From a bacterium (GTDB lineage Bacteria > Zhuqueibacterota > Zhuqueibacteria > Oleimicrobiales > Geothermoviventaceae): a stretch of 64,000 nt of DNA. Positions 16,950-24,600 of this stretch are shown here, in pieces. The first letter of the stretch is position 1, and the number at the start of each line of letters is the position of its first letter. The position numbers and the translations under genes were made by a program. Where the stretch lies: positions 248,001 to 312,000 of the forward strand of contig JAPWUV010000002.1 of NCBI GenBank assembly GCA_028275345.1, in the 5' to 3' direction. The notes under the pieces are model-generated. The model saw only the letters and a program-made list of their open reading frames with translations. It did not search any database and was not told where the DNA came from.

Positions 16950-18362
16950 ATGCAATCCCAGACGACCAAGCTGAGCTTCAGGGAGAAGGTGGGCTATGCC
17001 GTGGGCGACACGGCCTCCAACCTCTTCTTCCAGACCTTCATGCTCTTTTTGATGTACTTCTACACCGACGTCTTCGGGCTGCCGGCAGCGGCGGTTGGGA
17101 CGATGTTCTTGGTCACGCGCATCTGGGATGCTGTGAACGACCCCATCATGGGCATGATTGCCGACCGCACCAATAGCCGGTGGGGGAAGTTCCGACCGTA
17201 TCTCCTGTGGGGCGCCATTCCTTTCGGCATCATGGGGGTGCTTACTTTCACCACGCCCAACCTGTCGGTGTCGGGCAAGCTAATCTATGCTTACGTGACT
17301 TACACATGCATGATGATGGCCTACACGGCCGTCAACGTACCCTACTCCGCTCTAATGGGAGTGATCACGCCGGACTCGATGGAACGAACCCAGATTTCGT
17401 CGTTCCGGTTTGTGGCGGCGTTTGTGGGTGGGGTAATCGTCCAGGCGAGCACCATGTCCATGGTCCGCTACTTCGGGCGGGGAAACGAGGCCGTCGGCTG
17501 GCGGTCAGCCATGACGGTGCTGTCGGTGCTCGCCGTCCTGCTCTTCGTGGTCACCTTTGCCAGTACGAAGGAGAGAGTCCATCCCCCGAAAGGGCAGAAG
17601 AGCAACTTCCGGCAGGATCTCAAGGATCTCTTCACCAATGTCCCGTGGGTCCTGATCGCTGGGGCGACGGTGTTCCAGCTGATTTACATCGTGACGCGAA
17701 ATAGCTCGATCATGTACTACTTCAAGTATTACGTCCAGGATCAGCAGTTGGTGGTCTTCGGGAAAGCGATCCATTTGCCGTTCGATACCTTCGCTTCTTC
17801 TTTCATGCTCACAGGCACAGGTGCCACGATCGTCGGTGCCATCCTGGCCAGTTGGTTTACCAAGAAGCTGGACAAGAGGAACACCTACGCGGGTTTCTTG
17901 GCTTTGAGTGCCCTTCTTTGCACCCTGTACTATTTCATCCGTCCGAATCAAGTGGTCCTGATCTATTTGGTGAACATCCTCCTATCGTTTTTGCTTGGTC
18001 CCGTCTCGGTCCTGCAGTGGGCGATGTACACGGACACGGCGGATTACGGCGAGTGGAAGAAGGGGCGGCGCGCAACCGGCCTGGTCATGTCGGCCTCGCT
18101 CTTCGCACTCAAGCTGGGGCTGACGATCGGAGGAGCCATCTCTGGATGGATCCTGGGCTACTACGGATTCGTGGCGAACCAGCCTCAGACGGCTCAGACG
18201 CTTCACGGAATCAAGATGCTGATGAGCTTCTACCCCGCCATCGCAGGCTTCATTGGCGCAGGATTGATGATGTTCTACCCGCTGACCAATCGCATGATGA
18301 AGCAGATTGAACAAGAGCTCATGGAACGGCGGCTGCGAGCGGGCGAGCCGGCGGAGGTGTAA
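16950..18362 (+). CDS. GPH-family sugar:cation symporter (XynB/MelB type)
   Basis: A 470-residue inner-membrane protein of the glycoside-pentoside-hexuronide family, with 12 predicted helices. Hallmarks are YAVGDTASNLFFQ at the N-terminus, the helix 2-3 loop WDAVNDPIMGMIADRTNSRWGKFRPY, VNVPYSALMGVITPD, and TADYGEWKKGRRATGLVMSA in the second half. The acidic residues used for cation coupling (DAVNDP) are present. Next to GH8 and GH115 enzymes, xylo-oligosaccharides or xylosides are the likely substrate. GGGAG lies seven bases before the ATG. It is the last gene of the locus and converges with the - strand DUF72 gene. Confidence 0.88.
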   Translation: MQSQTTKLSFREKVGYAVGDTASNLFFQTFMLFLMYFYTDVFGLPAAAVGTMFLVTRIWDAVNDPIMGMIADRTNSRWGKFRPYLLWGAIPFGIMGVLTFTTPNLSVSGKLIYAYVTYTCMMMAYTAVNVPYSALMGVITPDSMERTQISSFRFVAAFVGGVIVQASTMSMVRYFGRGNEAVGWRSAMTVLSVLAVLLFVVTFASTKERVHPPKGQKSNFRQDLKDLFTNVPWVLIAGATVFQLIYIVTRNSSIMYYFKYYVQDQQLVVFGKAIHLPFDTFASSFMLTGTGATIVGAILASWFTKKLDKRNTYAGFLALSALLCTLYYFIRPNQVVLIYLVNILLSFLLGPVSVLQWAMYTDTADYGEWKKGRRATGLVMSASLFALKLGLTIGGAISGWILGYYGFVANQPQTAQTLHGIKMLMSFYPAIAGFIGAGLMMFYPLTNRMMKQIEQELMERRLRAGEPAEV

Positions 18363-18422
18363 CCCTGCTTCGCCGGGCGTGAGCTGCTTCGGCTACAAGG
18401 GGTTGGGCGACCGGGGACGGGC

Positions 18423-19358
18423 TCACAGTGGAAGCTCCGTCTGCCGGTTCTCCGTAGGGGACGCGTAAGGCCGCAAGGACGGAAACGCCTCCAGAAGGGG
18501 ATCGGGAACGGACACGGGGGAGCCCGTGAGCTTTGCCTTCATCTGCAGGGCATTGACCACGGCCTTGCCGCCGTAGTGATTGTTGTAGATCAGGAAGACT
18601 TTGCGCGCTTTCCTCTCCACGTCCCGGACGCGGTCCACCCATTCATCCAGTTCTTCCTCCGAGTAGAGGTAATTGTAGCGGGCATCCCTCCCGGCGTCTT
18701 CCCGAAACCAGTCCTCGTAGTTGCGCCCGTGAAAGCGGATGTACGCCACCTCGGCCGTGACCTCCGCGGTGGGAGGGATGGAGCGGCCAATGACCGGCTG
18801 GTCGATATTGGCGAAGCCCACATTCCGCTCGCGGAGGAACCGCAGCGTTTCTGGGCGGAGCCAACTGGAGTGACGAAACTCGACCACGAGGGGGTATTCG
18901 AGGAAGGCATCGAGCAAGCGCGTGAGCCATTCTCGGCTGGCGGGTTCATTCTTGAAGCGCCAGGGGAATTGCAACAAGAGGGCGCCGAGCTTGCCGGAGG
19001 AGATTAGCGGCTCGATCCCCTCTTTGAACAGCTTTTCCTCCTGGCTGCCCAATCCCGTGCCTTCGTGGGTGAAACCCTGCCACAGCTTTGCCGCGAACTG
19101 GAAGCGCGGATTGTGAGCGACCTTCCGGACCCAGTCGCGCGCCATCCTCGAGGCGGGCGGCCGGTAGAACGTGGTGTTGATCTCCACGGTGTCGAAATAG
19201 TTGGCGATGTACGCCAGCTGCGAAAAGCCTCGTGGCGGGGTGGAAGGGTAAACCACGCCCTTCCAGTCCTCGTAGCTCCAGCCGGCGGGACCGATCAGGA
19301 CCTCCACAGCTCCCTGCGCCTGGGCCCTTGCCTCGGATGCGCCCGCTTCGTTCGACAT
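18423..19358 (-). CDS. DUF72 (YecE-like) TIM-barrel protein
   Basis: A 311-residue DUF72 protein. It shows the family motifs IGPAGWSYEDWKG at the N-terminus, FDTVEINTTFYR, FQFAAKLWQGFTH, VEFRHSSW, and YIRFHGRNYEDW near the C-terminus. The fold resembles endonuclease IV or xylose isomerase barrels; the activity is unknown. ATG 19358 has a strong GAGAGGAGG four to five bases upstream. It follows dnaE2 on the same strand after 96 bases, so it may be part of the lexA-led transcript. A shorter paralogue is at 49213-49974. Confidence 0.85.
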   Translation of the reverse strand: MSNEAGASEARAQAQGAVEVLIGPAGWSYEDWKGVVYPSTPPRGFSQLAYIANYFDTVEINTTFYRPPASRMARDWVRKVAHNPRFQFAAKLWQGFTHEGTGLGSQEEKLFKEGIEPLISSGKLGALLLQFPWRFKNEPASREWLTRLLDAFLEYPLVVEFRHSSWLRPETLRFLRERNVGFANIDQPVIGRSIPPTAEVTAEVAYIRFHGRNYEDWFREDAGRDARYNYLYSEEELDEWVDRVRDVERKARKVFLIYNNHYGGKAVVNALQMKAKLTGSPVSVPDPLLEAFPSLRPYASPTENRQTELPL

Positions 19359-19454
19359 GCTGCCTCCTCTCACTTGGCCTATTCGAGTGCGTTCAGGCAC
19401 GGTCTTGCCCGGATCCGCCCTGACGTGCCGGGCGTGCGTGGGTGGCCGGCACCG

Positions 19455-22448
19455 TCACAGGAATTCAACCTTTTCCACCGTCAGCGTAGCTACGCCGAAC
19501 TCTTCTTCCACTTTCCCGGTGAGCAGGTAGGGACGGGTGTAGGACAGCATGTAGCAGAAGCGGTTGTACGCATCCGGGAAGAACGTGGCGTCGTAGAGGG
19601 CCGTCGTGTCCTCGAAGCTGACAAACTCCATGAGCTCCTCTTCTTTGGTCTTGGCCAACTTTCGGGTGATGAGCCAGCCAGCCACCTGCACCCGCTGGCC
19701 GACGTACTTCTCCAGATCTCTTGCGGGGATCGTCCTCTTGCGCCGCAATCGATCCCGGTATAACTCCAGCGGATGTCGGCTGATGAGGAATCCCAACGTC
19801 TCCAGTTCCAGTCGGAGGCGTGTCCGCTCATCGTATTCCGGTAGAGGCGGAGGAACAGGGCCATCGAATTCGTCTGCGAAAAGGTCGGAGGCGGTGGATG
19901 CAGCTTTCACCGGCGCGATGCTGGCACGGGTGTTCACCATCCAGATCATCTGGGGGCGGTTGAGACTCGGTTCCACGCGATCGAAGGCCCCGGCCTTGAT
20001 CAGCTGTCGGACCTCGGACGGATCGATCCGGACTCGGCGCAGGAAATCGCGCAAGGAAAGGTAGGGGCCGTGGCGGCGGCGTTCCTCGATGATGAGCTGC
20101 AAGCTTTCTCGCTTCACATCCTTCACCTGCATGAGGCCCACGCGCAGCCAATCATCGCAGCCCACGTACTCGATTTCGCTCTCGTTGATGTCCGGCGGCA
20201 AGATGCGGAGCCCCATGCGCTTCGCCTCAGAGATGTAGGCGAAGGTGGAATAGTAGCCCCCTTGATTCGAGATCACGGCGGCCATGAATTCGGCCGGAAA
20301 GTGGGCCCGAAGGTAGGCCGACTTGTACGAGACCTGGGCGTAGGAGGCCGAGTGCGGCTTGCAGAAGCTGTAGCCACTGAAACTGAGGATCATGTCCCAG
20401 ATCTTGTCGAGGGTCTCCTTCTCCACGCAGCGCGCGAGCGCCCCTTGGTAGAATTTCTCGCGGTAGTCCTCCAGCTGCTTTTGGCGATGCTTCTTGGAGA
20501 GGATCTTCCGCAGTTCATCCGCCTCGACGGCATCGAACCCTGCCAGCTCCATCGCTACGCGGGAGACGTCCTCCTGGTACACCATGATGCCGAAGGTATC
20601 GGGCATGATTTTGTCCAGCACGGGGTGCAGAGGCTCGTACTTGCCGCCTCGGAGGCGCCGCACATATTCCCGGATGTAGGCGTTGGCCGCGGGTCGAATG
20701 ATGGAGCTGTGGATGACCAGGTGCTCGAAATCGCCCGTGCGCGTCTTCCGTTGCAGAAGACGCATGGCTGGTGACTCCACGTAGAAGACCCCCATTGTAT
20801 CTCCCCGGGCGATGAGCTCTTGAGTTTTCGGATCCTCCAGAGGATTCCACTTTGCGTAGTCGATGCGGATTCCGCGGTGCTGTTCGATGGCGCGCAGGGC
20901 GTCACGGATCACGGCCAAGGAGCGATTGCCCAAAAGGTCGATCTTCACCAAGCCTGCGTCTTCGGCTTGGTCTTTTTCCCACTGGATGATGCGCACGCCC
21001 TTCGGGGCCATCTCCACCGGGACGTAGTCCTCCACCTTTCCGGGCACGATCACCACGCCGCCGGGATGGACGGATAGATTGCGCGGAAAGCCGTGGATGC
21101 GGTCGGCCAGGCGGAGGATGTCCGGCCATGGGGGTGGCGTGTCCACGTCCCGGAAGGCGGGATGAGTCCGGACCAGTGTGGTCACGCTATCTGCGTCCCA
21201 GTAGCCCGAGATGCGCTTGCTGATGCGATCGATCTCAGCGTCGGGGAGCCCGTAGACCTTCGCGATCTCCCGCACCGCCGCGCGAGCCTTGAACGTGACG
21301 TGATTGCTGATCATGGCCGTGCTTTCCCGGCCGAAGCGGGCGAAGGTCCATTCCAGAACGTCATCGCGCTCGTCCCAGGGGAAATCCACATCGATGTCCG
21401 GTGGATCCTTCCGCCCGCGATTGAGGAATCGTTCGAAGAACAGGTCGTAGCGGACGGGATCGACGTGCGTGATCCCGAGGCAGTAGGACACCAGGCTGGC
21501 GGCGGCTGAGCCCCGTCCGCAAGTCCGCGGAGCCTGCTTCACGATCTCATGAACGACCAGAAAATAGGGCGCGAAACCTTTGTCCCGGATGATGGCGAGC
21601 TCGTACTCAAGCCGCTGCCGTACCGCCTCAGGGATTTCCCCGTAGCGCCATTTCGCCCCTTCGTAGCAGAGGCGTCGAAGGTATTCGAATGCGGGTTCGC
21701 CATGTGGGCCGGAGTACGGGACAAAGATGAAGCCGCCCAGGCTGAAATCGAAGGCACATTGCTCGGCGATTCGCAGCGTGTTGGTAACGGCCTCGGGTGT
21801 GCCGCTGAAGGCTTCGCACATGGCCTCGGGGGAGCGGAGAAAGGCGCCCTTCGGCGCCAGCTCACGCTCCGGAAGGCGGTCAAAGGTGGCATTGTTGGCG
21901 ATGGCTCGGAGCAGGCGATGCACGGCGTAGTCCGAAGGCGCTACAAAGTGCACCCCGGCCGTGGCTACGAACTTGAGCCCGTGCTCTCGGGCGAAATCGA
22001 GGAGGCCACGCCGGGGCCTGCCGGGCTGGAGTTCCACGTAGATGTCTCCACTGCCCAATTCGGAGGCGAGGCGGTGGAGTATACTGGGCTGGTCGCTCAA
22101 GACGACCAAATCCTGGGGATGCTGGAGAATGGCTTGTGCCAATCGGAAATCGGGCTGGAGATGGCGCGCAGTGAGGATGCGCGAGAGATTCGTGTAGCCC
22201 CGTTGACTCTTGCAGAGGAGCACAGCCCTCTCGTTGGCGGTGCTGACCTCCGCACCGACCAATGGCACCAGGTTGTGTTCCTTGGCAACCTGGAGGAAAT
22301 GGATCAGTCCGTAGACGCCGTTCGTGTCGGTCAGGGCCAGGTACGGCATGCGGTAGGCCGCGGCGGCGGCGCAAATCTCCTCCACGGAGTTGGCGCCGCG
22401 GCAAAAGGAGTAGTAGGAGTGAACGTGCAGATGGACGAACTTGCTCAT
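19455..22448 (-). CDS. dnaE2: Error-prone DNA polymerase III alpha subunit, DnaE2/ImuC type
   Basis: A 997-residue C-family polymerase. The PHP domain opens with FVHLHVHSYYSF. The palm carries the three catalytic aspartates: Asp351 and Asp353 in PDIDVDF and Asp504 in VKIDLLG. The fingers include FCKPHSASYAQVSY. Helix-hairpin-helix and OB-fold domains follow (QVAGWLI), and the protein ends there, without the tau-binding tail of replicative DnaE. The short length and position behind lexA and an imuB-like gene identify it as the SOS mutagenesis polymerase. In the known ImuABC system ImuC does translesion synthesis, recruited by ImuB through the clamp. A second, replicative DnaE should exist elsewhere. 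Confidence 0.87.
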   Translation of the reverse strand: MSKFVHLHVHSYYSFCRGANSVEEICAAAAAYRMPYLALTDTNGVYGLIHFLQVAKEHNLVPLVGAEVSTANERAVLLCKSQRGYTNLSRILTARHLQPDFRLAQAILQHPQDLVVLSDQPSILHRLASELGSGDIYVELQPGRPRRGLLDFAREHGLKFVATAGVHFVAPSDYAVHRLLRAIANNATFDRLPERELAPKGAFLRSPEAMCEAFSGTPEAVTNTLRIAEQCAFDFSLGGFIFVPYSGPHGEPAFEYLRRLCYEGAKWRYGEIPEAVRQRLEYELAIIRDKGFAPYFLVVHEIVKQAPRTCGRGSAAASLVSYCLGITHVDPVRYDLFFERFLNRGRKDPPDIDVDFPWDERDDVLEWTFARFGRESTAMISNHVTFKARAAVREIAKVYGLPDAEIDRISKRISGYWDADSVTTLVRTHPAFRDVDTPPPWPDILRLADRIHGFPRNLSVHPGGVVIVPGKVEDYVPVEMAPKGVRIIQWEKDQAEDAGLVKIDLLGNRSLAVIRDALRAIEQHRGIRIDYAKWNPLEDPKTQELIARGDTMGVFYVESPAMRLLQRKTRTGDFEHLVIHSSIIRPAANAYIREYVRRLRGGKYEPLHPVLDKIMPDTFGIMVYQEDVSRVAMELAGFDAVEADELRKILSKKHRQKQLEDYREKFYQGALARCVEKETLDKIWDMILSFSGYSFCKPHSASYAQVSYKSAYLRAHFPAEFMAAVISNQGGYYSTFAYISEAKRMGLRILPPDINESEIEYVGCDDWLRVGLMQVKDVKRESLQLIIEERRRHGPYLSLRDFLRRVRIDPSEVRQLIKAGAFDRVEPSLNRPQMIWMVNTRASIAPVKAASTASDLFADEFDGPVPPPLPEYDERTRLRLELETLGFLISRHPLELYRDRLRRKRTIPARDLEKYVGQRVQVAGWLITRKLAKTKEEELMEFVSFEDTTALYDATFFPDAYNRFCYMLSYTRPYLLTGKVEEEFGVATLTVEKVEFL

Positions 22449-22528
22449 CGATGCCCCAGTGCCTCATTGATGGGGCCGAGAACGCCCGGGTTCAGCGGCT
22501 TATTCTGAGCTTTCCCCTCCGGTCTGGA

Positions 22529-23692
22529 TCAGTTCAGGGCCAATGTGTGCGCGTAGTGGATGGCGTCTTCGCCGAAGCGATCTCGAATGCGATCGAGCGC
22601 GCTCAACAGCCGTTCGCGCCGTTCGTCCTCTGGGCTGCTGAACAGGCAGAGCTGGCGGACCATCGGTTTGAGCTCCTTCAGGCCAAGGCGCAAGGAGCGT
22701 ACGCGAACGCGCCGCGTGAGGAGATGGGCAAAGGCTTCCTCCGCCGCGGGGTAGATCTCGTGTTCGAATTGACTGGCGAAGGCGAGGCGCATCTCCCCTT
22801 TGGTTTCTACACCGTCGGAATAGCGGAGCTCCAGGCTCAGGCGTTGGGCCATCAGATGTTCTTGTCGGAGACGACGACAGGCCCGTTCCGCCAGCCGGAA
22901 GAGCACGGCGCGGAGCACCGGGATTTCGTTCGTGTCTTCGGGGAGCGTTTCCCGTTCCTCGATACAGGGCTCTCGGCGCGGAGGCTGTACAGGCCGAGGG
23001 TCGATGCCGTGAGCCCACTGGTGCAACTGCGTACCCCGCTGCCCGAAGAGCTGGGTGAGGTGAGTGAGGGGGATGCGCGCCAGTTCGCGGATGTAGTGGA
23101 TGTTCAGCTCGGCAAGCTGTTGCAAGGTCGCCTTCCCGACGCCGGGGAGGTAGTGTACCGGCAGAGGGGAGAGGAATCGTTCCTCATCCCCCGGGCGGAC
23201 ATCCTGGAGCCCGGTGGGTTTGACCACATCCGATGCCACTTTGCTGACCAGCTTGTTGGTCGCCACGCCCACGGTGGCTTCCAAGTTGAGGCGCTCGCGG
23301 ATCTCCCGTTGGATCTTTGCCCCCGCGTCGGCGGGGCTACCGAATAGGCGGCGCGTTCCGGTCATGTCCAAGTAAGCGTGGCCATATCGCACGGGCTCGA
23401 TGATGGGGCTGAAGCCGCTCAGAAGGTCGAGCATTGCCTGGGTGGCGTGGGCGTACAGGGAGGGGTTGGGGGGCAAGACAATGAGGTCGCGGCAGAGACG
23501 CCGGGCTTCCTGGAGAGGCATGCCGCGGTGGATCCCAGCACGGCGCGCCTCGTAGGAGGAGGCATAGACCAGGGAGCGATTGGCTTTTTGCAGCGCCACC
23601 ACCACCGGCCGTCCCCGCAGACGAGGCTCCCGCACCGCCTCCACCGACACGGCGAAGGCCGTGATATCCACGTACATGACGCTGCGTTCCAT
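22529..23692 (-). CDS. ImuB-like Y-family polymerase with lost catalytic residues
   Basis: A 387-residue Y-family protein. The first catalytic aspartate is kept (Asp9 in MYVDITAF), but the Asp-Glu pair of the DinB motif S-L-D-E-A-Y-L-D is Gly104-His105 here (VRYGHAYLD). The steric-gate region is also changed (TAFAV). The helix-hairpin-helix (LPGVGKATL) and little finger remain, and QLCLF at residues 347-351 is a good beta-clamp motif. This is the profile of ImuB, a non-catalytic clamp adaptor for DnaE2. It follows lexA directly and precedes dnaE2. I chose ATG 23692, with CGGAG eight bases upstream; a GTG at 23737 overlaps the lexA stop and is the alternative. Confidence 0.85.
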   Translation of the reverse strand: MERSVMYVDITAFAVSVEAVREPRLRGRPVVVALQKANRSLVYASSYEARRAGIHRGMPLQEARRLCRDLIVLPPNPSLYAHATQAMLDLLSGFSPIIEPVRYGHAYLDMTGTRRLFGSPADAGAKIQREIRERLNLEATVGVATNKLVSKVASDVVKPTGLQDVRPGDEERFLSPLPVHYLPGVGKATLQQLAELNIHYIRELARIPLTHLTQLFGQRGTQLHQWAHGIDPRPVQPPRREPCIEERETLPEDTNEIPVLRAVLFRLAERACRRLRQEHLMAQRLSLELRYSDGVETKGEMRLAFASQFEHEIYPAAEEAFAHLLTRRVRVRSLRLGLKELKPMVRQLCLFSSPEDERRERLLSALDRIRDRFGEDAIHYAHTLALN

Positions 23693-23729
23693 CGCAGCAC
23701 TCCGGCGGGAATCAGCCGGAATTCTCCCC

Positions 23730-24347
23730 TCACGCAATGCGCTCGCGGATCAGCGAAACCACCACACCCTGGATGGTCCACTCGCTCTCCGGATGAATCT
23801 CTTCATAGCGGGGGTTTTCCGGCTTCAGGTACCGCTCCTTGCCTTTCACCACCAGGCGCTTCACCGTGACCTCGTTGCCCAGGAGGGCTACGACGATGTC
23901 ACCGTTACGCGCCTCGCTGGTGGAACGTACGACCACGAGATCCCCATCGAGGATCCCAGCCCCTTCCATGCTATCGCCCCGGACCCGCAGGAGAAAGTAA
24001 CGGCCGCTCTCGCGGATCAGACTGCGCGGGATGGCGACATGCCGTTCGATGTTTTCCTCCGCAAGGACAGGTTGGCCGGCCGTCACCGAGCCAATCAGCG
24101 GCAGATGGACCTCGGGCGAAGGCTGGAAGCGGGCGGCTTTATCGAGTAGGCGAATGCTCCGAGCCTTTTCGCTCTTGCTGATGTAGCCCTTCTTCTCCAA
24201 GCGGCGCAGGTACTTGATCACCGTGTTCTTCGAGCTCACCCCCAAATGCTGAGCAATCTCGCGCAGGGTCGGGGGATAGCCATCCACGGCCATCCGCTCG
24301 GCAATCAACTCCAGCACGCGGCGCTGCTTGTCGGTGAGATCATCCAT
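23730..24347 (-). CDS. lexA: LexA repressor
   Basis: A 205-residue LexA. Residues 1-65 are a winged helix (TLREIAQHLGVSSKNTVIKYLRRLEKKGYI); the recognition segment differs from both the E. coli and Bacillus forms. The C-terminal S24 domain has the cleavage site Ala90-Gly91 (VTAGQ), the nucleophile Ser126 (GDSMEGAG) and Lys163 (VTVKRL), so RecA-stimulated self-cleavage should work. GGGAGGTG lies just upstream of the ATG. It is the first gene of a lexA-imuB-dnaE2 cassette that it presumably represses, with a palindrome directly downstream of its own -10 box. Confidence 0.95.
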   Translation of the reverse strand: MDDLTDKQRRVLELIAERMAVDGYPPTLREIAQHLGVSSKNTVIKYLRRLEKKGYISKSEKARSIRLLDKAARFQPSPEVHLPLIGSVTAGQPVLAEENIERHVAIPRSLIRESGRYFLLRVRGDSMEGAGILDGDLVVVRSTSEARNGDIVVALLGNEVTVKRLVVKGKERYLKPENPRYEEIHPESEWTIQGVVVSLIRERIA

Positions 24348-24363
24348 GGTTCACCTCCCTCTT

Positions 24364-24381
24364 GGTGGCCATAAGGTCACC
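24364..24381 (-). promoter_or_regulatory. Candidate LexA operator (inverted repeat)
   Basis: GGTGGCC-ATAA-GGTCACC is a 7-4-7 inverted repeat with one mismatch. It begins two bases after the lexA -10 element and covers the likely transcription start. The position suits autorepression. It is neither the E. coli CTGT-N8-ACAG box nor the Bacillus GAAC-N4-GTTC box, in line with the divergent recognition helix. Assignment to LexA is inference. Confidence 0.5.
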
Positions 24382-24383
24382 CA

Positions 24384-24412
24384 ATTCTACAAAATCTCCC
24401 GTCTCCTGTCAA
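24384..24412 (-). promoter_or_regulatory. Sigma-70 promoter of lexA-imuB-dnaE2
   Basis: On the - strand, TTGACA (24407-24412), a 17-base spacer and TAGAAT (24384-24389) form a near-consensus promoter about 37 bases before the lexA start codon. It is the best promoter in the window. Confidence 0.8.
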
Positions 24413-24523
24413 GGGGAAAATTCGCCCTTTCCTGCCGGAGCGTCCTCACATTCAGCTGACCAACGACCCACGCGCCGTTTCCTGCCCCCGCCACCCATCG
24501 CGCGCAGAACCCCGGATCCCTCC

Positions 24524-24552
24524 TTGACTGGGTGGAGGGGACTCTGTATATT
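24524..24552 (+). promoter_or_regulatory. Sigma-70 promoter of the M1-type peptidase gene
   Basis: TTGACT (24524-24529), 17 bases, TATATT (24547-24552). Start of transcription would be near 24559, some 40 bases before ATG 24601. It is divergent from the lexA promoter, with about 110 bases between the two -35 elements. Confidence 0.75.
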
Positions 24553-24600
24553 CAAATCTGCCGGACGGATCTGCGTGGTCCAAGGAGGAAGGGGAAGAAG

